NCBI RefSeq assembly: GCF_001905655.1 | Contig: NZ_JMHT01000061.1 | Coordinates: 1 to 64,000, forward strand | Length of the DNA: 64,000 nucleotides | Direction: 5' to 3' | DNA from: Mycobacterium sp. ST-F2 | Lineage (GTDB): Bacteria > Actinomycetota > Actinomycetes > Mycobacteriales > Mycobacteriaceae | Shown: positions 41,675 through 51,453 of the stretch, piece after piece | Numbering within the stretch: the first letter of the stretch is position 1 | Layout: each line of letters begins with the position of its first letter | The notes under the pieces: model-generated | Database searches by the model: none | Seen by the model: only the letters and a program-made list of their open reading frames with translations | Told to the model about the DNA's origin: nothing | Position numbers and translations under genes: made by a program

Positions 41675-43882
41675 TCAGAGGATGTAGAGCATCTCCTGGT
41701 AGGTCGGCAGCGGCCAGAGGTCGTCGGCCACGATGCTTTCGAGGGTGTCACTGGCAGCACGGACGGCGTCCATGGCGGGCAACAGCGCCTCTTGGGCGTG
41801 CTGGGCCTCTTCGAGGGCCGACGCTGCCGAATGATCGGCCAGTGCGGCCTTCAATGTGGCCAGTGCGTCGGTGAGCGCGGTGATCGGCTCCGAAACCGCT
41901 TGCAGGAGAGACAAACTCGGTGTCACACCGGCCGCCGTCAACGCCGCGGCATTCTGTGCGAGCTCGGTTTGGTAGCGGATGGCTGCCGGCAGGATCGTGG
42001 TCGAACCGATCTCCAGCGCCAGCTTGGCCTCTACACCGATGGTCAGGGCGTACTGCTCCAGGCGCACCTCGTAGCGGCTGTGCAGCTCGCGCTCGTTGAA
42101 GACCCCGTATTTCTCGAAGACTTCCACGACCTCGGGCTTGATCAGCTCCGGAATGGCGTCCAGCGTGGTCTTGAGGTTGGGCAGTCCGCGGGCGGCGGCC
42201 TCGGCCTGCCAGTTCTCCGAATAGCCGTCCCCGTTGAAGACCACCGCGCCGTGTTCGGTGATGATGTCCGTCAGCAGCTTCTGCACCGCGGTGTCGAAGT
42301 CCTTGCCGTCGGCAACCGCGCTCTCCAGCACCGTGGCCATGTAGTCGAACGAATCGGCCATGATGGTGTTCAGGACGATCATCGGCACGGCGACCGTCTG
42401 CCCGGATCCCGGTGCCCGGAATTCGAATCGGTTGCCGGTGAAGGCGAACGGGCTGGTGCGGTTGCGGTCGCCGGGATCGGTGGGGAGTACCGGCAAGGTA
42501 TCGACGCCGATGATCATGCTGCCCTTGCCTTTTGACGACGTCGCAGCGCCCTTGGCGATCTGCTCGAAGACGTCGGCCAGCTGGTCGCCGAGGAAGATCG
42601 AGATGATCGCGGGCGGCGCCTCGTTGGCACCGAGGCGGTGGTCGTTGGTCGCCGATGCCACCGAAACCCGGAGCAGGCCACCGAATTTGTGCACCGCGCG
42701 GATGACCGCCGCGCAGAACACCAGGAATTGGGCGTTCTCGTGCGGAGTGTCACCGGGCACCAGCAGCGAGCCCAACTCGGCGTTGCCCATCGAGAAGTTG
42801 ACGTGTTTACCCGAACCGTTCACCCCGGCGAACGGCTTTTCATGGAACAGGCATTCCATGCCGTGCTTCTTGGCGATGGTCTTGAAGATGGTCATCAGCA
42901 ACTGCTGGTGGTCCGAGGCGATATTGGCCCGCTCGAACATCGGCGCGATCTCGAACTGGCCGGGCGCAACCTCGTTGTGGCGGGTCTTGGCGGGAATGCC
43001 GAGCTTGAACAGCTCCCGCTCGGTATCCATCATGAAGCCCAGCACGCGTTCGGGGATGGCACCGAAGTAGTGGTCGTCGAACTCCTGCCCCTTGGGCGGC
43101 TTGGCTCCGAACAGGGTGCGGCCGGAGTTGATCAGGTCCGGTCGCGCGAGGAAGAAGTGGCGGTCGACCAGGAAGTACTCCTGCTCGGGACCACAGAAGG
43201 AGACCACCTTCTCCAGGTTCTCGTGGCCGAACAGTTTCAGAATGCGCTCGGCGTGCGTGCCCATGGCCTGCTGGCTGCGCAGCAGCGGGGTCTTGTAATC
43301 CAGCGCCTCACCCGTCATCGAGACGAACACGGTGGGGATGCACAGCGTGTTGCCGTTCGGGTTCTCCAGGATGTAGGCCGGGCTGGTGACATCCCAGCCG
43401 GTGTAGCCGCGGGCCTCGAACGTCGACCGCAGGCCGCCCGACGGGAAGCTGGAGGCATCCGGCTCGCCCTGGATCAACGTCTTGCCGGCGAACTCGGCCA
43501 GGGTCTGACCGTCGGAGACCGGCTCCAGGAAGCTGTCGTGCTTCTCGGCGGTCAGGCCCGTCATCGGGTAGAACACGTGCGCGTAATGGGTCGCGCCGTT
43601 TTCCAGAGCCCAGTCCTTCATCGCTGCCGCGACCGCGTCCGCGACGGTCGGATCCAGCTTGGCGCCTTTTTCGATTGTCGCCACCACCGACTTGTAGATG
43701 GCCTTCGGCAGCCGTGCTCGCATCTCGGATTTGGTGAAAACATTGGCCCCGAAAATCTGGCCTGGTGCCTCGGCAGGGTCGAAGCTGACGGCAGGGGGCA
43801 CATAGGCCTCGACCTGTGCAATTGCCTGCGCGCGAGTGATGTTGCCGGTCAATGGATTTTCCTTCACTGCCTGTAACTGCAC
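41675..43882 (-). CDS. Type III glutamine synthetase
   Basis: The 735-residue length and motifs fit GSIII: FPSGGLRSTFEARGYTGWD, then TRHNEVAPGQFEIAPMFERA, LFHEKPFAGVNGSGKH and SVASATNDHRLGANEAPPA. It makes glutamine from glutamate and ammonia, with an oligomer different from type I GlnA. No GlnR-type site is obvious in the 43883-43984 spacer. Confidence 0.95.
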   Translation of the reverse strand: MQLQAVKENPLTGNITRAQAIAQVEAYVPPAVSFDPAEAPGQIFGANVFTKSEMRARLPKAIYKSVVATIEKGAKLDPTVADAVAAAMKDWALENGATHYAHVFYPMTGLTAEKHDSFLEPVSDGQTLAEFAGKTLIQGEPDASSFPSGGLRSTFEARGYTGWDVTSPAYILENPNGNTLCIPTVFVSMTGEALDYKTPLLRSQQAMGTHAERILKLFGHENLEKVVSFCGPEQEYFLVDRHFFLARPDLINSGRTLFGAKPPKGQEFDDHYFGAIPERVLGFMMDTERELFKLGIPAKTRHNEVAPGQFEIAPMFERANIASDHQQLLMTIFKTIAKKHGMECLFHEKPFAGVNGSGKHVNFSMGNAELGSLLVPGDTPHENAQFLVFCAAVIRAVHKFGGLLRVSVASATNDHRLGANEAPPAIISIFLGDQLADVFEQIAKGAATSSKGKGSMIIGVDTLPVLPTDPGDRNRTSPFAFTGNRFEFRAPGSGQTVAVPMIVLNTIMADSFDYMATVLESAVADGKDFDTAVQKLLTDIITEHGAVVFNGDGYSENWQAEAAARGLPNLKTTLDAIPELIKPEVVEVFEKYGVFNERELHSRYEVRLEQYALTIGVEAKLALEIGSTTILPAAIRYQTELAQNAAALTAAGVTPSLSLLQAVSEPITALTDALATLKAALADHSAASALEEAQHAQEALLPAMDAVRAASDTLESIVADDLWPLPTYQEMLYIL

Positions 43883-43984
43883 TTTTGAACCTTCGGCAAC
43901 ACCCTAGAAATCCTCTGTGGCATGGGTGTTACGGACGTATCAACGGCAGAATCCGATTCCGGCCGCAGTGCGCGGGTGCCTCAA

Positions 43985-44764
43985 TCAGCCTCGGCGGGCG
44001 ACGTCCTCGCTCAATACGGTCGGCCAGGTCTCGACGTCGGCCGGGGTGTGCGCCACGGTGAGCGTGGACTTCGGCAGCAGGGCGTGCAGTGATTCCGCGG
44101 TCGACAGCGGATGTGCCGGGTCGTCGATCCAGGCCAGAATCGTCGTCGGCACGTCGATTCCGGCGAGGGCCTCGCGCGGCGGCAGGTCGCTGAGGGCCGC
44201 TCCGCGGAACAGTGACGGCAGCAGCGCATCGGCGACATCGGGAACCGTTTCCGGCGCGCCGACGGTGGCCGGCGGCGGCGTCGTCCCTCGCGCCGATGCG
44301 ATGAACGCCCCGACTCCCTCCGTTTCGATGAGTGTCGCCGCAGCCTGGTAATGCGCGGCCTGTGCGACCCGGGTTTCCCACGCGGTGGCCGGCACCATCA
44401 ACGTGAGGCCCGCGAAACGGTCCGGCTCGCGGGCAGCCGCATGCAGCAGCGTGCCGGTCCCCATGGACGGGCCGACTCCGTGCACGCTCTCGCCGGGAAA
44501 CCACCGGTCGAGCAGCCGCAACAGGTCCTCGGCAAGGCGTTCCCACCGGTAATCTTCGGGGACTTTGCGTCCCGTCGATTTGCCGTGCCCGCGGGCGTCG
44601 TACCGCAACAATCGAGTTCCGCTGAGGCCCCTCCCGAGGTCCAGATTGAGCACCCGGTCGCGCGCGCGACTGGAGGTGAGCCCGTGCAGTTGCACCACGG
44701 GATGTCCACCTTCGTCGCTGAGTTCAACAGCAAGTTCTGCGCCGGGAACCACGAAAGTGGGCAT
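43985..44764 (-). CDS. Alpha/beta hydrolase
   Basis: The 259-residue protein has the HG turn QLHGLTSSR, the nucleophile elbow GVGPSMGTGTLL (Ser in G-P-S-M-G), Asp in AWIDDPAHPLST and a C-terminal VAHTPADVETWP in place of a clear catalytic His. The last His should be checked. The start at ATG 44764 (MPTFVVPGAELAV) is better than the upstream in-frame start at 44824. Confidence 0.85.
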   Translation of the reverse strand: MPTFVVPGAELAVELSDEGGHPVVQLHGLTSSRARDRVLNLDLGRGLSGTRLLRYDARGHGKSTGRKVPEDYRWERLAEDLLRLLDRWFPGESVHGVGPSMGTGTLLHAAAREPDRFAGLTLMVPATAWETRVAQAAHYQAAATLIETEGVGAFIASARGTTPPPATVGAPETVPDVADALLPSLFRGAALSDLPPREALAGIDVPTTILAWIDDPAHPLSTAESLHALLPKSTLTVAHTPADVETWPTVLSEDVARRG

Positions 44765-44854
44765 CAAACAACTCTTTTCATGACCGACCGCCTCAACCCC
44801 GAGCCGACCGCGCTGACCGAGCATTCAGGCTAGCCGGGGCGTTAGGGTACCGCC

Positions 44855-46609
44855 ATGCGGCTCACCAACGTGGCGCACCTACGGCTGCCATTCGGACGAC
44901 TCTGGGGCTATGACGTCTCGGTTTCCGATCTCGGTCGGCAGCTGCCGGTGTCCTTTGACCAGCGCATACACGTTGGCGCGGGCACGCGACCAGGCTCCTG
45001 GATGGCCTTGTCCATCCGGCTGCCGGCTCAGGTCAGCCGCGAATCACTGGCCGAGGCGTGGCTGGCGGTGATCGCCCGCCACGGCACCCTCCGCACCGCA
45101 TTCACCCCCGGGCCGGACGGCGATCCAGAGTTGCACGAGATCGGCATTCGTCCCGGCCGATGGGTCGAACATCAGATCGCGGAAGGCCAAGCGGTCAACG
45201 ACGCCCTGCAGGCCGTCCTGAATGCGACGTGCTCGCCATATCAGCGGCCCTCGCACCGGCTCTGTGTGCTGGAGACCGCCGCCGGACTGACGGTGGTCAT
45301 CGCGGCCGATCACGCTCACGTCGACATGTGGTCGATGTTGGTGATGGCTCGGGACCTGCTGTCGATGCTGACAGGGCGCACGCCGGCACTGGAGCCCGCC
45401 CCGGCGTTCGTCGAGCACACGCAGGCACTCCTGGACCGGCCCACGGCGCCGGACCACGTGCGTGACCGGTGGGCACAGATCATCAGCGACAGCGGTGGGG
45501 TCATGCCGCGATTTCCACTGTCGCTGGGTGAATCGGGGACGCATCCCGAGCGGGTCGAAGTGCGTGACGTGTTCGATGTCGACGACGGCGCCGCGTTCGC
45601 CGCACAGGCCCGCAACGACGGCGTCTCGACGCTGGCGCTCGCGGTGGTCGCGATGACGGCGGTCACGCTCGAGTTGGCGGGGGCACCGCTGCGCGCAGTG
45701 TTCCCGGTGCACAGCCGGTACGAGGAGATCTGGCACGACTCCGTGGGCTGGTTCATCACCAATTCTGTCCTGGAGTCGGCGGTCGCCGAGCCGCGTGCCG
45801 CGGCTGACGCGGTCAAGGAAGCGGTACAGCTCGGATCCTGGCCGCTGGCCGACGTGCTGGCTCCGTGGGGCGGAATGCCCATGGCCCCAGGCATGTTCGC
45901 GATCTCCTGGCTGGACCTACGCAAGCTCCCGGTGCGTATCGACGCGGTCGGACTCGACGCCCAGTATGTGGGCGCGAGCATCCAAACCGACGGTGTCATG
46001 CTCTGGTTCATCCAGGACCAGTCCGGGCTCCATCTGCGCTGCCGCTATCCCGACACCGCCGAGGCACGCGCCAATGTGGGGGCGTGGCTGGACCTCTTGG
46101 TGGCGCGTCTCCAGGCACTGGCGCAGTCCTCGGTGCGCGGACTGCTGCACGTTGCCGGCCGCACCTTCCGGGTGCAGCGCGCGACGCGCGAGCACGTGGG
46201 CGTGATTGCCGCGCTGCTGTCCGACGACGAGTTCGCCCGGGATCGCGAAGGCGCCGACCTCGAACGCTACGAGGGGGCCTACGACGCCGTCGTGCGCAAT
46301 CGATCCAACTACCTCGGAGTCGTTCTGAACGATTCTGATGTGGTGGTCGCGACCATCCAGCTGACCGTCATCCCCGGCCTGTCCCGCAGCGGCGCCACCC
46401 GGTTGCAGATCGAGGGACTGCGCGTCGCCAAAGCTGAACGCGCACAAGGCCTTGGCACGGCACTCGTCGAGTGGGCCCACAACTACGGCCGCGCACACGG
46501 GGCGCAATTGGCGCAGGTCACCACCGACGAGGTGCGCGAAAGGGCGCGGGCCTTCTACAGCCAGCTCGGGTACGAGGCCGCCCACGTCGGGCTGAAGCGC
46601 ACCATCTGA
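44855..46609 (+). CDS. Condensation-domain/GNAT acetyltransferase fusion
   Basis: Residues about 20-425 look like an NRPS condensation or acyltransferase-like domain (LAEAWLAVIARHGTLRTAF, ADHAHVDMWS in the place of HHxxxDG, and VFPVHSRYEEIWHDSVGWFI). Residues about 430-584 are a GNAT domain with LRVAKAERAQGLGTALVEWA and a C-terminal RARAFYSQLGYEAAH. The two may join an acyl group to an amine, or make and acetylate a small lipid or peptide. The second His of the active-site motif is changed to Ala, though the motif retains D-H-A-H-V-D. Its substrates are unknown and no NRPS gene is near. Confidence 0.75.
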   Translation: MRLTNVAHLRLPFGRLWGYDVSVSDLGRQLPVSFDQRIHVGAGTRPGSWMALSIRLPAQVSRESLAEAWLAVIARHGTLRTAFTPGPDGDPELHEIGIRPGRWVEHQIAEGQAVNDALQAVLNATCSPYQRPSHRLCVLETAAGLTVVIAADHAHVDMWSMLVMARDLLSMLTGRTPALEPAPAFVEHTQALLDRPTAPDHVRDRWAQIISDSGGVMPRFPLSLGESGTHPERVEVRDVFDVDDGAAFAAQARNDGVSTLALAVVAMTAVTLELAGAPLRAVFPVHSRYEEIWHDSVGWFITNSVLESAVAEPRAAADAVKEAVQLGSWPLADVLAPWGGMPMAPGMFAISWLDLRKLPVRIDAVGLDAQYVGASIQTDGVMLWFIQDQSGLHLRCRYPDTAEARANVGAWLDLLVARLQALAQSSVRGLLHVAGRTFRVQRATREHVGVIAALLSDDEFARDREGADLERYEGAYDAVVRNRSNYLGVVLNDSDVVVATIQLTVIPGLSRSGATRLQIEGLRVAKAERAQGLGTALVEWAHNYGRAHGAQLAQVTTDEVRERARAFYSQLGYEAAHVGLKRTI

Positions 46610-46616
46610 GTCCGGA

Positions 46617-47756
46617 TCAGGCCTCGCGCGCCGCGGCGAGCGACGTTGCGCGGCTGGGCAAGTCGACAGTGAACGTCGCGCCGCTGCCGACGCCGGCGCT
46701 GGTCGCCGTGATGCGGCCGTGGTGGGCCTCGACCAGGGCCTTGGCGATCGCGAGCCCGATACCCGAACCGCCGTGCGCGCGGTCGCGCGCCGAGTCGGCC
46801 CGGTAGAACCGCTCGAACAACCGCGGCAGATGCTCGGCGGCGATGCCGTCGCCGTCGTCGCACACCTGGATCCGTATCGACCCGCCAACATTCGCCGCCG
46901 CGACCCGCACCGTGCCGCCGGCTTCGGTGTGCCGCAACGCATTGGTCAGTAGATTGGCGAGGACCTGGTCGAGCCGCTGCGGGTCGGCCCACAAGTCGGG
47001 CAGGCCGGGCGCAATATCCGACGTCAGCGCAACACCTTTGGCGCGGTACGGTGCGGCGAAGGCGTCGACGGCCGTGGCGATCAGCGTCGCGGGCGCGACG
47101 GACTGCGTATCGACGAGCGCCATGTCGCGTTCGGCGTCGGACAGTGCGCGAACATCGGAACTGAGCCGGGCCAGGCGGCGGGTCTGGTCGCGCAGCACGC
47201 CGATGGTGGTCGCATCGAGCGGATGGATGCCGTCCTCGATCGACTCGAGATACGCGTCGATGACGGAGACGGGCGTGCGGAGCTCGTGCGCCAGGTCGGC
47301 CAGGAGCTGACGCCGCGTCGTCTCGACGGAGCCGAGCTGCTCGGCCATGGTGTTGAAAGCGTCTGCAATGGTGTCGAATTCGGTACCCAGGTGTGGTGGC
47401 GACACCCGGATGTCGTAGTTCCCGTCGGCGACGGCGGTTGCGGCGGCAGCGAGCTCGGAGGTCGATCGGTGCATCCGCCTACTCAGATACCAACTCAGCG
47501 CGAGTGCGGTGGTGGCGGCCACCGCGAGTGACATTCCCACGGAGACGGCCGTCGCCTGACGGAACACGTGCTCGTAGGGGTGCGGACCGGTGCGCCCGGG
47601 GACCAGCACGTCCTGCATCACCTTCCGGAACATCGGCGGCCCGATGATGAGGGCAACGGTCGTCGTGGTGGCGATGGCCGCGACAACGACGACCGCGTTG
47701 GTGACCAGCAGGCGGCTGCGAATTCCGTGCTTGCTGCGCGGATGTGCCTGGGCCAT
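46617..47756 (-). CDS. Sensor histidine kinase
   Basis: The 379-residue protein has two TM segments (about 18-40 and 75-95) around a short outer loop, a HAMP region, an H-box LADLAHELRTPVSVIDAY, an N-box DQVLANLLTNALRH and G-boxes DDGDGIAAEH and GGSGIGLAIAK. It probably phosphorylates the response regulator, whose stop overlaps its start (TGATG). The signal is unknown. Confidence 0.93.
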   Translation of the reverse strand: MAQAHPRSKHGIRSRLLVTNAVVVVAAIATTTTVALIIGPPMFRKVMQDVLVPGRTGPHPYEHVFRQATAVSVGMSLAVAATTALALSWYLSRRMHRSTSELAAAATAVADGNYDIRVSPPHLGTEFDTIADAFNTMAEQLGSVETTRRQLLADLAHELRTPVSVIDAYLESIEDGIHPLDATTIGVLRDQTRRLARLSSDVRALSDAERDMALVDTQSVAPATLIATAVDAFAAPYRAKGVALTSDIAPGLPDLWADPQRLDQVLANLLTNALRHTEAGGTVRVAAANVGGSIRIQVCDDGDGIAAEHLPRLFERFYRADSARDRAHGGSGIGLAIAKALVEAHHGRITATSAGVGSGATFTVDLPSRATSLAAAREA

Positions 47757-48484
47757 CACCCTTCTCCCATCCGGTATCCGACGCCGCGCACCGTGGTGAC
47801 GTAGCGCGGCTCGGCCGAGTTGTCGCCCAGCTTTCGGCGTAGATGGCCGACGTGGACGTCAACGACGTTGTCGTTGCCGAACCACGATTCGCCCCAGACC
47901 GCTTCCAGCAATTGCTGCCGCGTCCACACCTGCCGCGGGCGTGACGACAGCGCCGCCAGTACGTCGAACTCGGTGCGGGTCAGCATGATTGGTGCGCCGC
48001 CGAGCAGCGTCTGTCGGCTGTCGGTGTCGATGTGCAGGTCCCCGAACACGCGTGGCGGGGTTCCCGTTGCCTGGCCGGGATCGGGGGCACGCCGGGGCCG
48101 GCGCAACATGGCGCGGATCCGGGCGACCACCTCGCGGGGACTGAACGGCTTGGTGACGTAGTCGTCCGCCCCGACCGACAGGCCGACGATGGTGTCGATC
48201 TCCGTATCGCGGGCGGTCAGCATCACGACGTACGCGTCCGAGAACACCCGGAGCTGTCGGCACACCTCGATGCCGTCGAGCCCGGGCAGCCCGATGTCGA
48301 GAATCACCACGTCGGGATCGAGTTCGCGGGCCGCGACCAGGGCCGACGGGCCGTCGTTGGCGATGCGCACCTCGAACTGTTCGCGCTTGAGGTAGCTGGC
48401 CACGACGTCGGCCAGTGCCGCCTCGTCGTCGACAACCAGCGCGCGCAGCGTGGGGTCAGTGCCGTTCACCTGCTCATAGTGCAC
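47756..48484 (-). CDS. OmpR-family response regulator
   Basis: The 242-residue regulator has a receiver with Asp in VVILDIGLPGLDG (about 62), MLTARD and YVTKPFSPRE, and a C-terminal winged helix (FDVLAALSSRPRQVWTRQQL onward, ending GVGYRMGEG). It is the first gene of the two-component pair and divergent to a small secreted protein gene, a plausible target. Confidence 0.93.
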   Translation of the reverse strand: MHYEQVNGTDPTLRALVVDDEAALADVVASYLKREQFEVRIANDGPSALVAARELDPDVVILDIGLPGLDGIEVCRQLRVFSDAYVVMLTARDTEIDTIVGLSVGADDYVTKPFSPREVVARIRAMLRRPRRAPDPGQATGTPPRVFGDLHIDTDSRQTLLGGAPIMLTRTEFDVLAALSSRPRQVWTRQQLLEAVWGESWFGNDNVVDVHVGHLRRKLGDNSAEPRYVTTVRGVGYRMGEG

Positions 48485-48622
48485 CCGCGAGATGGCGAGG
48501 TCGACCAGATGACGTGGTCAGCGCAGCGTTCTTTAACGAATCTTCATCGTTCCTCCGGGGAACCCTTGTCGGCCGATTCGAGGCTGGAAGCCGTCAGCAA
48601 CCCACCGTGAAGGGACACCGAA

Positions 48623-48922
48623 ATGATCAGCAAGATTGCCTTCTTCTCCACCGCTGCCGCAGCTCTGGCGGCGGCCACCCTGACGGCTGCCGGCCCGGCG
48701 CAGGCCGCCAGTGTGTCCGGCAACAACGGTGCCGACGTCGTGTCCACGCTGCGCAGCGAGGGTTACAACGTGCAGGTCAACGGGTTTCCGAGTGCACCGC
48801 TGTCCGCGTGCACGGTGACGGACGTGCACGGATTGCCCAACCCGGCAGACCCGACCCAGCGTGCGGACTCCCGCGTGGTCAACAACGTCTACGTCGATGT
48901 GACCTGTGCATCGGACTCCTGA
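48623..48922 (+). CDS. Small secreted protein with Sec signal peptide
   Basis: The 99-residue product has a signal peptide (MISKIAFFSTAAAALAAATL then GPAQAA, cleavage after about 28). The mature part (about 70 residues) has two cysteines (SACTVTDVHG and DVTCASDS) that could form a disulfide. This is a mycobacterial secreted family of unknown function. It is divergent from the two-component operon and may be controlled by it. Confidence 0.75.
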   Translation: MISKIAFFSTAAAALAAATLTAAGPAQAASVSGNNGADVVSTLRSEGYNVQVNGFPSAPLSACTVTDVHGLPNPADPTQRADSRVVNNVYVDVTCASDS

Positions 48923-48969
48923 GCGGGCCCGCAGCCTGCCGGTTGGCACCGGCATGGTTATGTGAGGGG

Positions 48970-50205
48970 GTGACCGAAGCGCAGTCGCTGCCGCTGGCCG
49001 GGATCACCGTCGTCGCGATGGAGCAGGCGGTGTCCGCGCCCATGTGCACGCGCGTGCTGGCCGACTTCGGTGCCCGCGTGATCAAGGTCGAAAATCCCCA
49101 GGGTGGTGACTTCGCCCGCGACTACGACGACGTCGTCCGCGGCCAGGCCGCGCATTTCGTCTGGGCCAACCGGGGCAAGCAGTCGATCACCCTGAACCTC
49201 AAGTCCGACAAAGGCATTGCGGTTCTGCACCAATTGTTGGACGGCGCCGACGCCTTCGTCTCCAACCTCGCACCAGGTGCCACCGCACGATTGGGGTTGT
49301 CGCCGGACGACCTACGCGGGCGGCACCCGCAGGTGATCCCCGTCGAGATCTCCGGATATGGAGCCACGGGCCCTCTTTCCCAAAAACGTGCGTATGACCT
49401 TCTGGTGCAGGCGGAATCAGGGTCCTGCGCGGCGACCGGATTTCCGGGGATGCCGGCCAAACCCGGTCCGCCCGTCGCCGATATCAGCACGGGCCTGTAC
49501 TCGGCGCTGTCGATCATGGCGCTGCTGTTGGGCCGGGAGCGTGGAGTGTCGACCGGTGCGGCGCCGGCGGTCGCGGTCAGTCTGTTCGACACGATGACCG
49601 ACATCATGGGTTACCCGCTGACCTACACGCAGCATTCCGGCGTCAACCAGCAGCCGCTCGGGATGGCGTCGCCGGCCGTTGCACCGTATGGCGCCTTTGC
49701 GACACGGGACGGCCAGCGGGTGGTGCTCGGCACCACCAACGACAGGGAGTGGCAGCGGCTGGCCCGGGAGATCATCGACCGGCCCGACCTCGCTGACGAT
49801 CCCCGGTTCGCGAGCAACTCGGACCGCTGCGCACACCGCGACGAACTCCATGCCGTGATCGAATCCTGGTGCACAGAGCGCGATCTCGATGACATTCAGC
49901 AGATCGCTGACGCCGCCGGGATCGGCAACTCACGGTACAACGTGCCCAGTGAGGTGATCGCGCATCCGCACCTCAAGGCCCGCGACCGGTGGCGTGAGGT
50001 CAGCACACCGCGCGGCCCCATCCAGGCGTTGTTGCCGCCGCCGGTGATCAGCGGACTCGAGCTCGGCATGGGTGCAGTTCCCGGGCTGGGTGAGCATACG
50101 GACGTGATCCTCGGCGAATTGGGTTACAGCGCTGAGGAGATCGCCGGCCTGCGGGCCGACGGTGCCATCGGAGATGTCTACGGAGCAGGGAGCGGCCATG
50201 CGTGA
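48970..50205 (+). CDS. CaiB/BaiF family CoA-transferase
   Basis: The 411-residue type III CoA transferase has LPLAGITVVAMEQAVSAPMC, the VIKVENPQGGDFARDYD segment with the catalytic Asp of the family, and NRGKQSITLNLKS. It transfers CoA from one acyl-CoA to another acid. The start GTG 48970 follows GTGAGGGG. The thiolase gene starts before its stop, so they are co-transcribed and coupled. Confidence 0.9.
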   Translation: MTEAQSLPLAGITVVAMEQAVSAPMCTRVLADFGARVIKVENPQGGDFARDYDDVVRGQAAHFVWANRGKQSITLNLKSDKGIAVLHQLLDGADAFVSNLAPGATARLGLSPDDLRGRHPQVIPVEISGYGATGPLSQKRAYDLLVQAESGSCAATGFPGMPAKPGPPVADISTGLYSALSIMALLLGRERGVSTGAAPAVAVSLFDTMTDIMGYPLTYTQHSGVNQQPLGMASPAVAPYGAFATRDGQRVVLGTTNDREWQRLAREIIDRPDLADDPRFASNSDRCAHRDELHAVIESWCTERDLDDIQQIADAAGIGNSRYNVPSEVIAHPHLKARDRWREVSTPRGPIQALLPPPVISGLELGMGAVPGLGEHTDVILGELGYSAEEIAGLRADGAIGDVYGAGSGHA

Positions 50206-51346
50206 AGTCGTCATTGTTGAAGCTGTGCGGACCGCTGTCGGTAAGCGCAACGGGGGATTGGCGGGCCAGCATGCCGCTGACCTGTCCGCGGTGGTTCTCA
50301 ACGAATTGATGGAGCGCTCCGGCGTGGCACCGGAACTCGTCGACGACGTGGTGTGGGGCTGCGTCTCGCAGGTGGGTGACCAGTCTTCCAACATCGCCCG
50401 CTGGTCGGTGCTGGCCGCCGGCTGGCCCGAGTCGATTCCGGGGACGACCGTCAACCGGGCGTGCGGATCATCGCAACAGGCATTGGATTTCGCGGTGCAG
50501 GCGGTGATGTCGGGTCAGCAGGACGTCGTGGTGGCCGGTGGCGTCGAGGTGATGAGTCGGGTGCCTTTGGGCGCGGCCAGGCAGACGGGCCAGCCGTACG
50601 GACCCAAAGCACTTGCCCGGTATGACGGTTTCGGTTTCAACCAGGGCATCTCAGCCGAGATGATCGCGCAGAAGTGGGGGCTGTCGCGGGCCCGGCTCGA
50701 CGAGTACTCCGCGCGGTCGCACGAACTCGCCGCGGCCGCACAGGATTCGGGCGCGTTCATCACACAGATCGTTCCGGTGTTCACCTACGATGGCGGTGTG
50801 GTGCACGAGGACGAGGGCATCCGGCGGGGGACTACGGTCGAGAAGCTGGGCGGCCTCAAGCCGGCGTTCCAGGAGGACGGTGTGATCCACGCCGGCAACT
50901 CATCGCAGATTTCCGACGGTGCGGCAGCACTTTTGGTGATGACGCTGGAGAATGCGATCCAGCTCGGACTCACCCCACTGGTGCGGTACGTCGCCGGCGC
51001 GGTGACGGGCGCCGACCCCGTGCTGATGTTGACCGGCCCGATTCCGGCGACCCAGAAGGTGCTGCGAAAGACGGGCGTGGGTATCGGCGAGATCGGCGTG
51101 TTCGAGGTGAACGAGGCCTTCGCCCCGGTGCCGCTGGCCTGGCTGGCCGACACCGGTGCTTCCGAAGCGGCGCTGAATCCTCTCGGTGGGGCCATCGCGC
51201 TGGGGCATCCGCTGGGGGCGTCCGGCGCGGTGCTGATGACCCGGATGATCAACCATATGCGGGACAACGGAATTCGCTACGGCCTGCAGACCATGTGTGA
51301 GGGTGGCGGCACTGCCAACGCGACGTTGGTGGAGCTGGTCGCGTAG
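50198..51346 (+). CDS. Thiolase (acetyl-CoA acyltransferase)
   Basis: The 382-residue thiolase has Cys in NRACGSSQQALDFAVQAV (about 89), NEAFAPVPLAW, His in GGAIALGHPLGASGA and Cys in MCEGGGTANATL. It cleaves or forms 3-ketoacyl-CoA. It overlaps the CoA transferase stop by 8 nt; together they suggest activation and thiolysis of a catabolic acid, perhaps a product of the adjacent aromatic genes. Confidence 0.92.
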   Translation: MREVVIVEAVRTAVGKRNGGLAGQHAADLSAVVLNELMERSGVAPELVDDVVWGCVSQVGDQSSNIARWSVLAAGWPESIPGTTVNRACGSSQQALDFAVQAVMSGQQDVVVAGGVEVMSRVPLGAARQTGQPYGPKALARYDGFGFNQGISAEMIAQKWGLSRARLDEYSARSHELAAAAQDSGAFITQIVPVFTYDGGVVHEDEGIRRGTTVEKLGGLKPAFQEDGVIHAGNSSQISDGAAALLVMTLENAIQLGLTPLVRYVAGAVTGADPVLMLTGPIPATQKVLRKTGVGIGEIGVFEVNEAFAPVPLAWLADTGASEAALNPLGGAIALGHPLGASGAVLMTRMINHMRDNGIRYGLQTMCEGGGTANATLVELVA

Positions 51347-51453
51347 GGAGTCCCGCACGTCTGCTTCCCGGGTGTGTCGAGTTGTCAGTTGCAAGGCCGA
51401 GCGCGCCCAGGTGGTGCGAGACGGAGCTCGGGCGCCACCGGCCCGCGGCTCGC

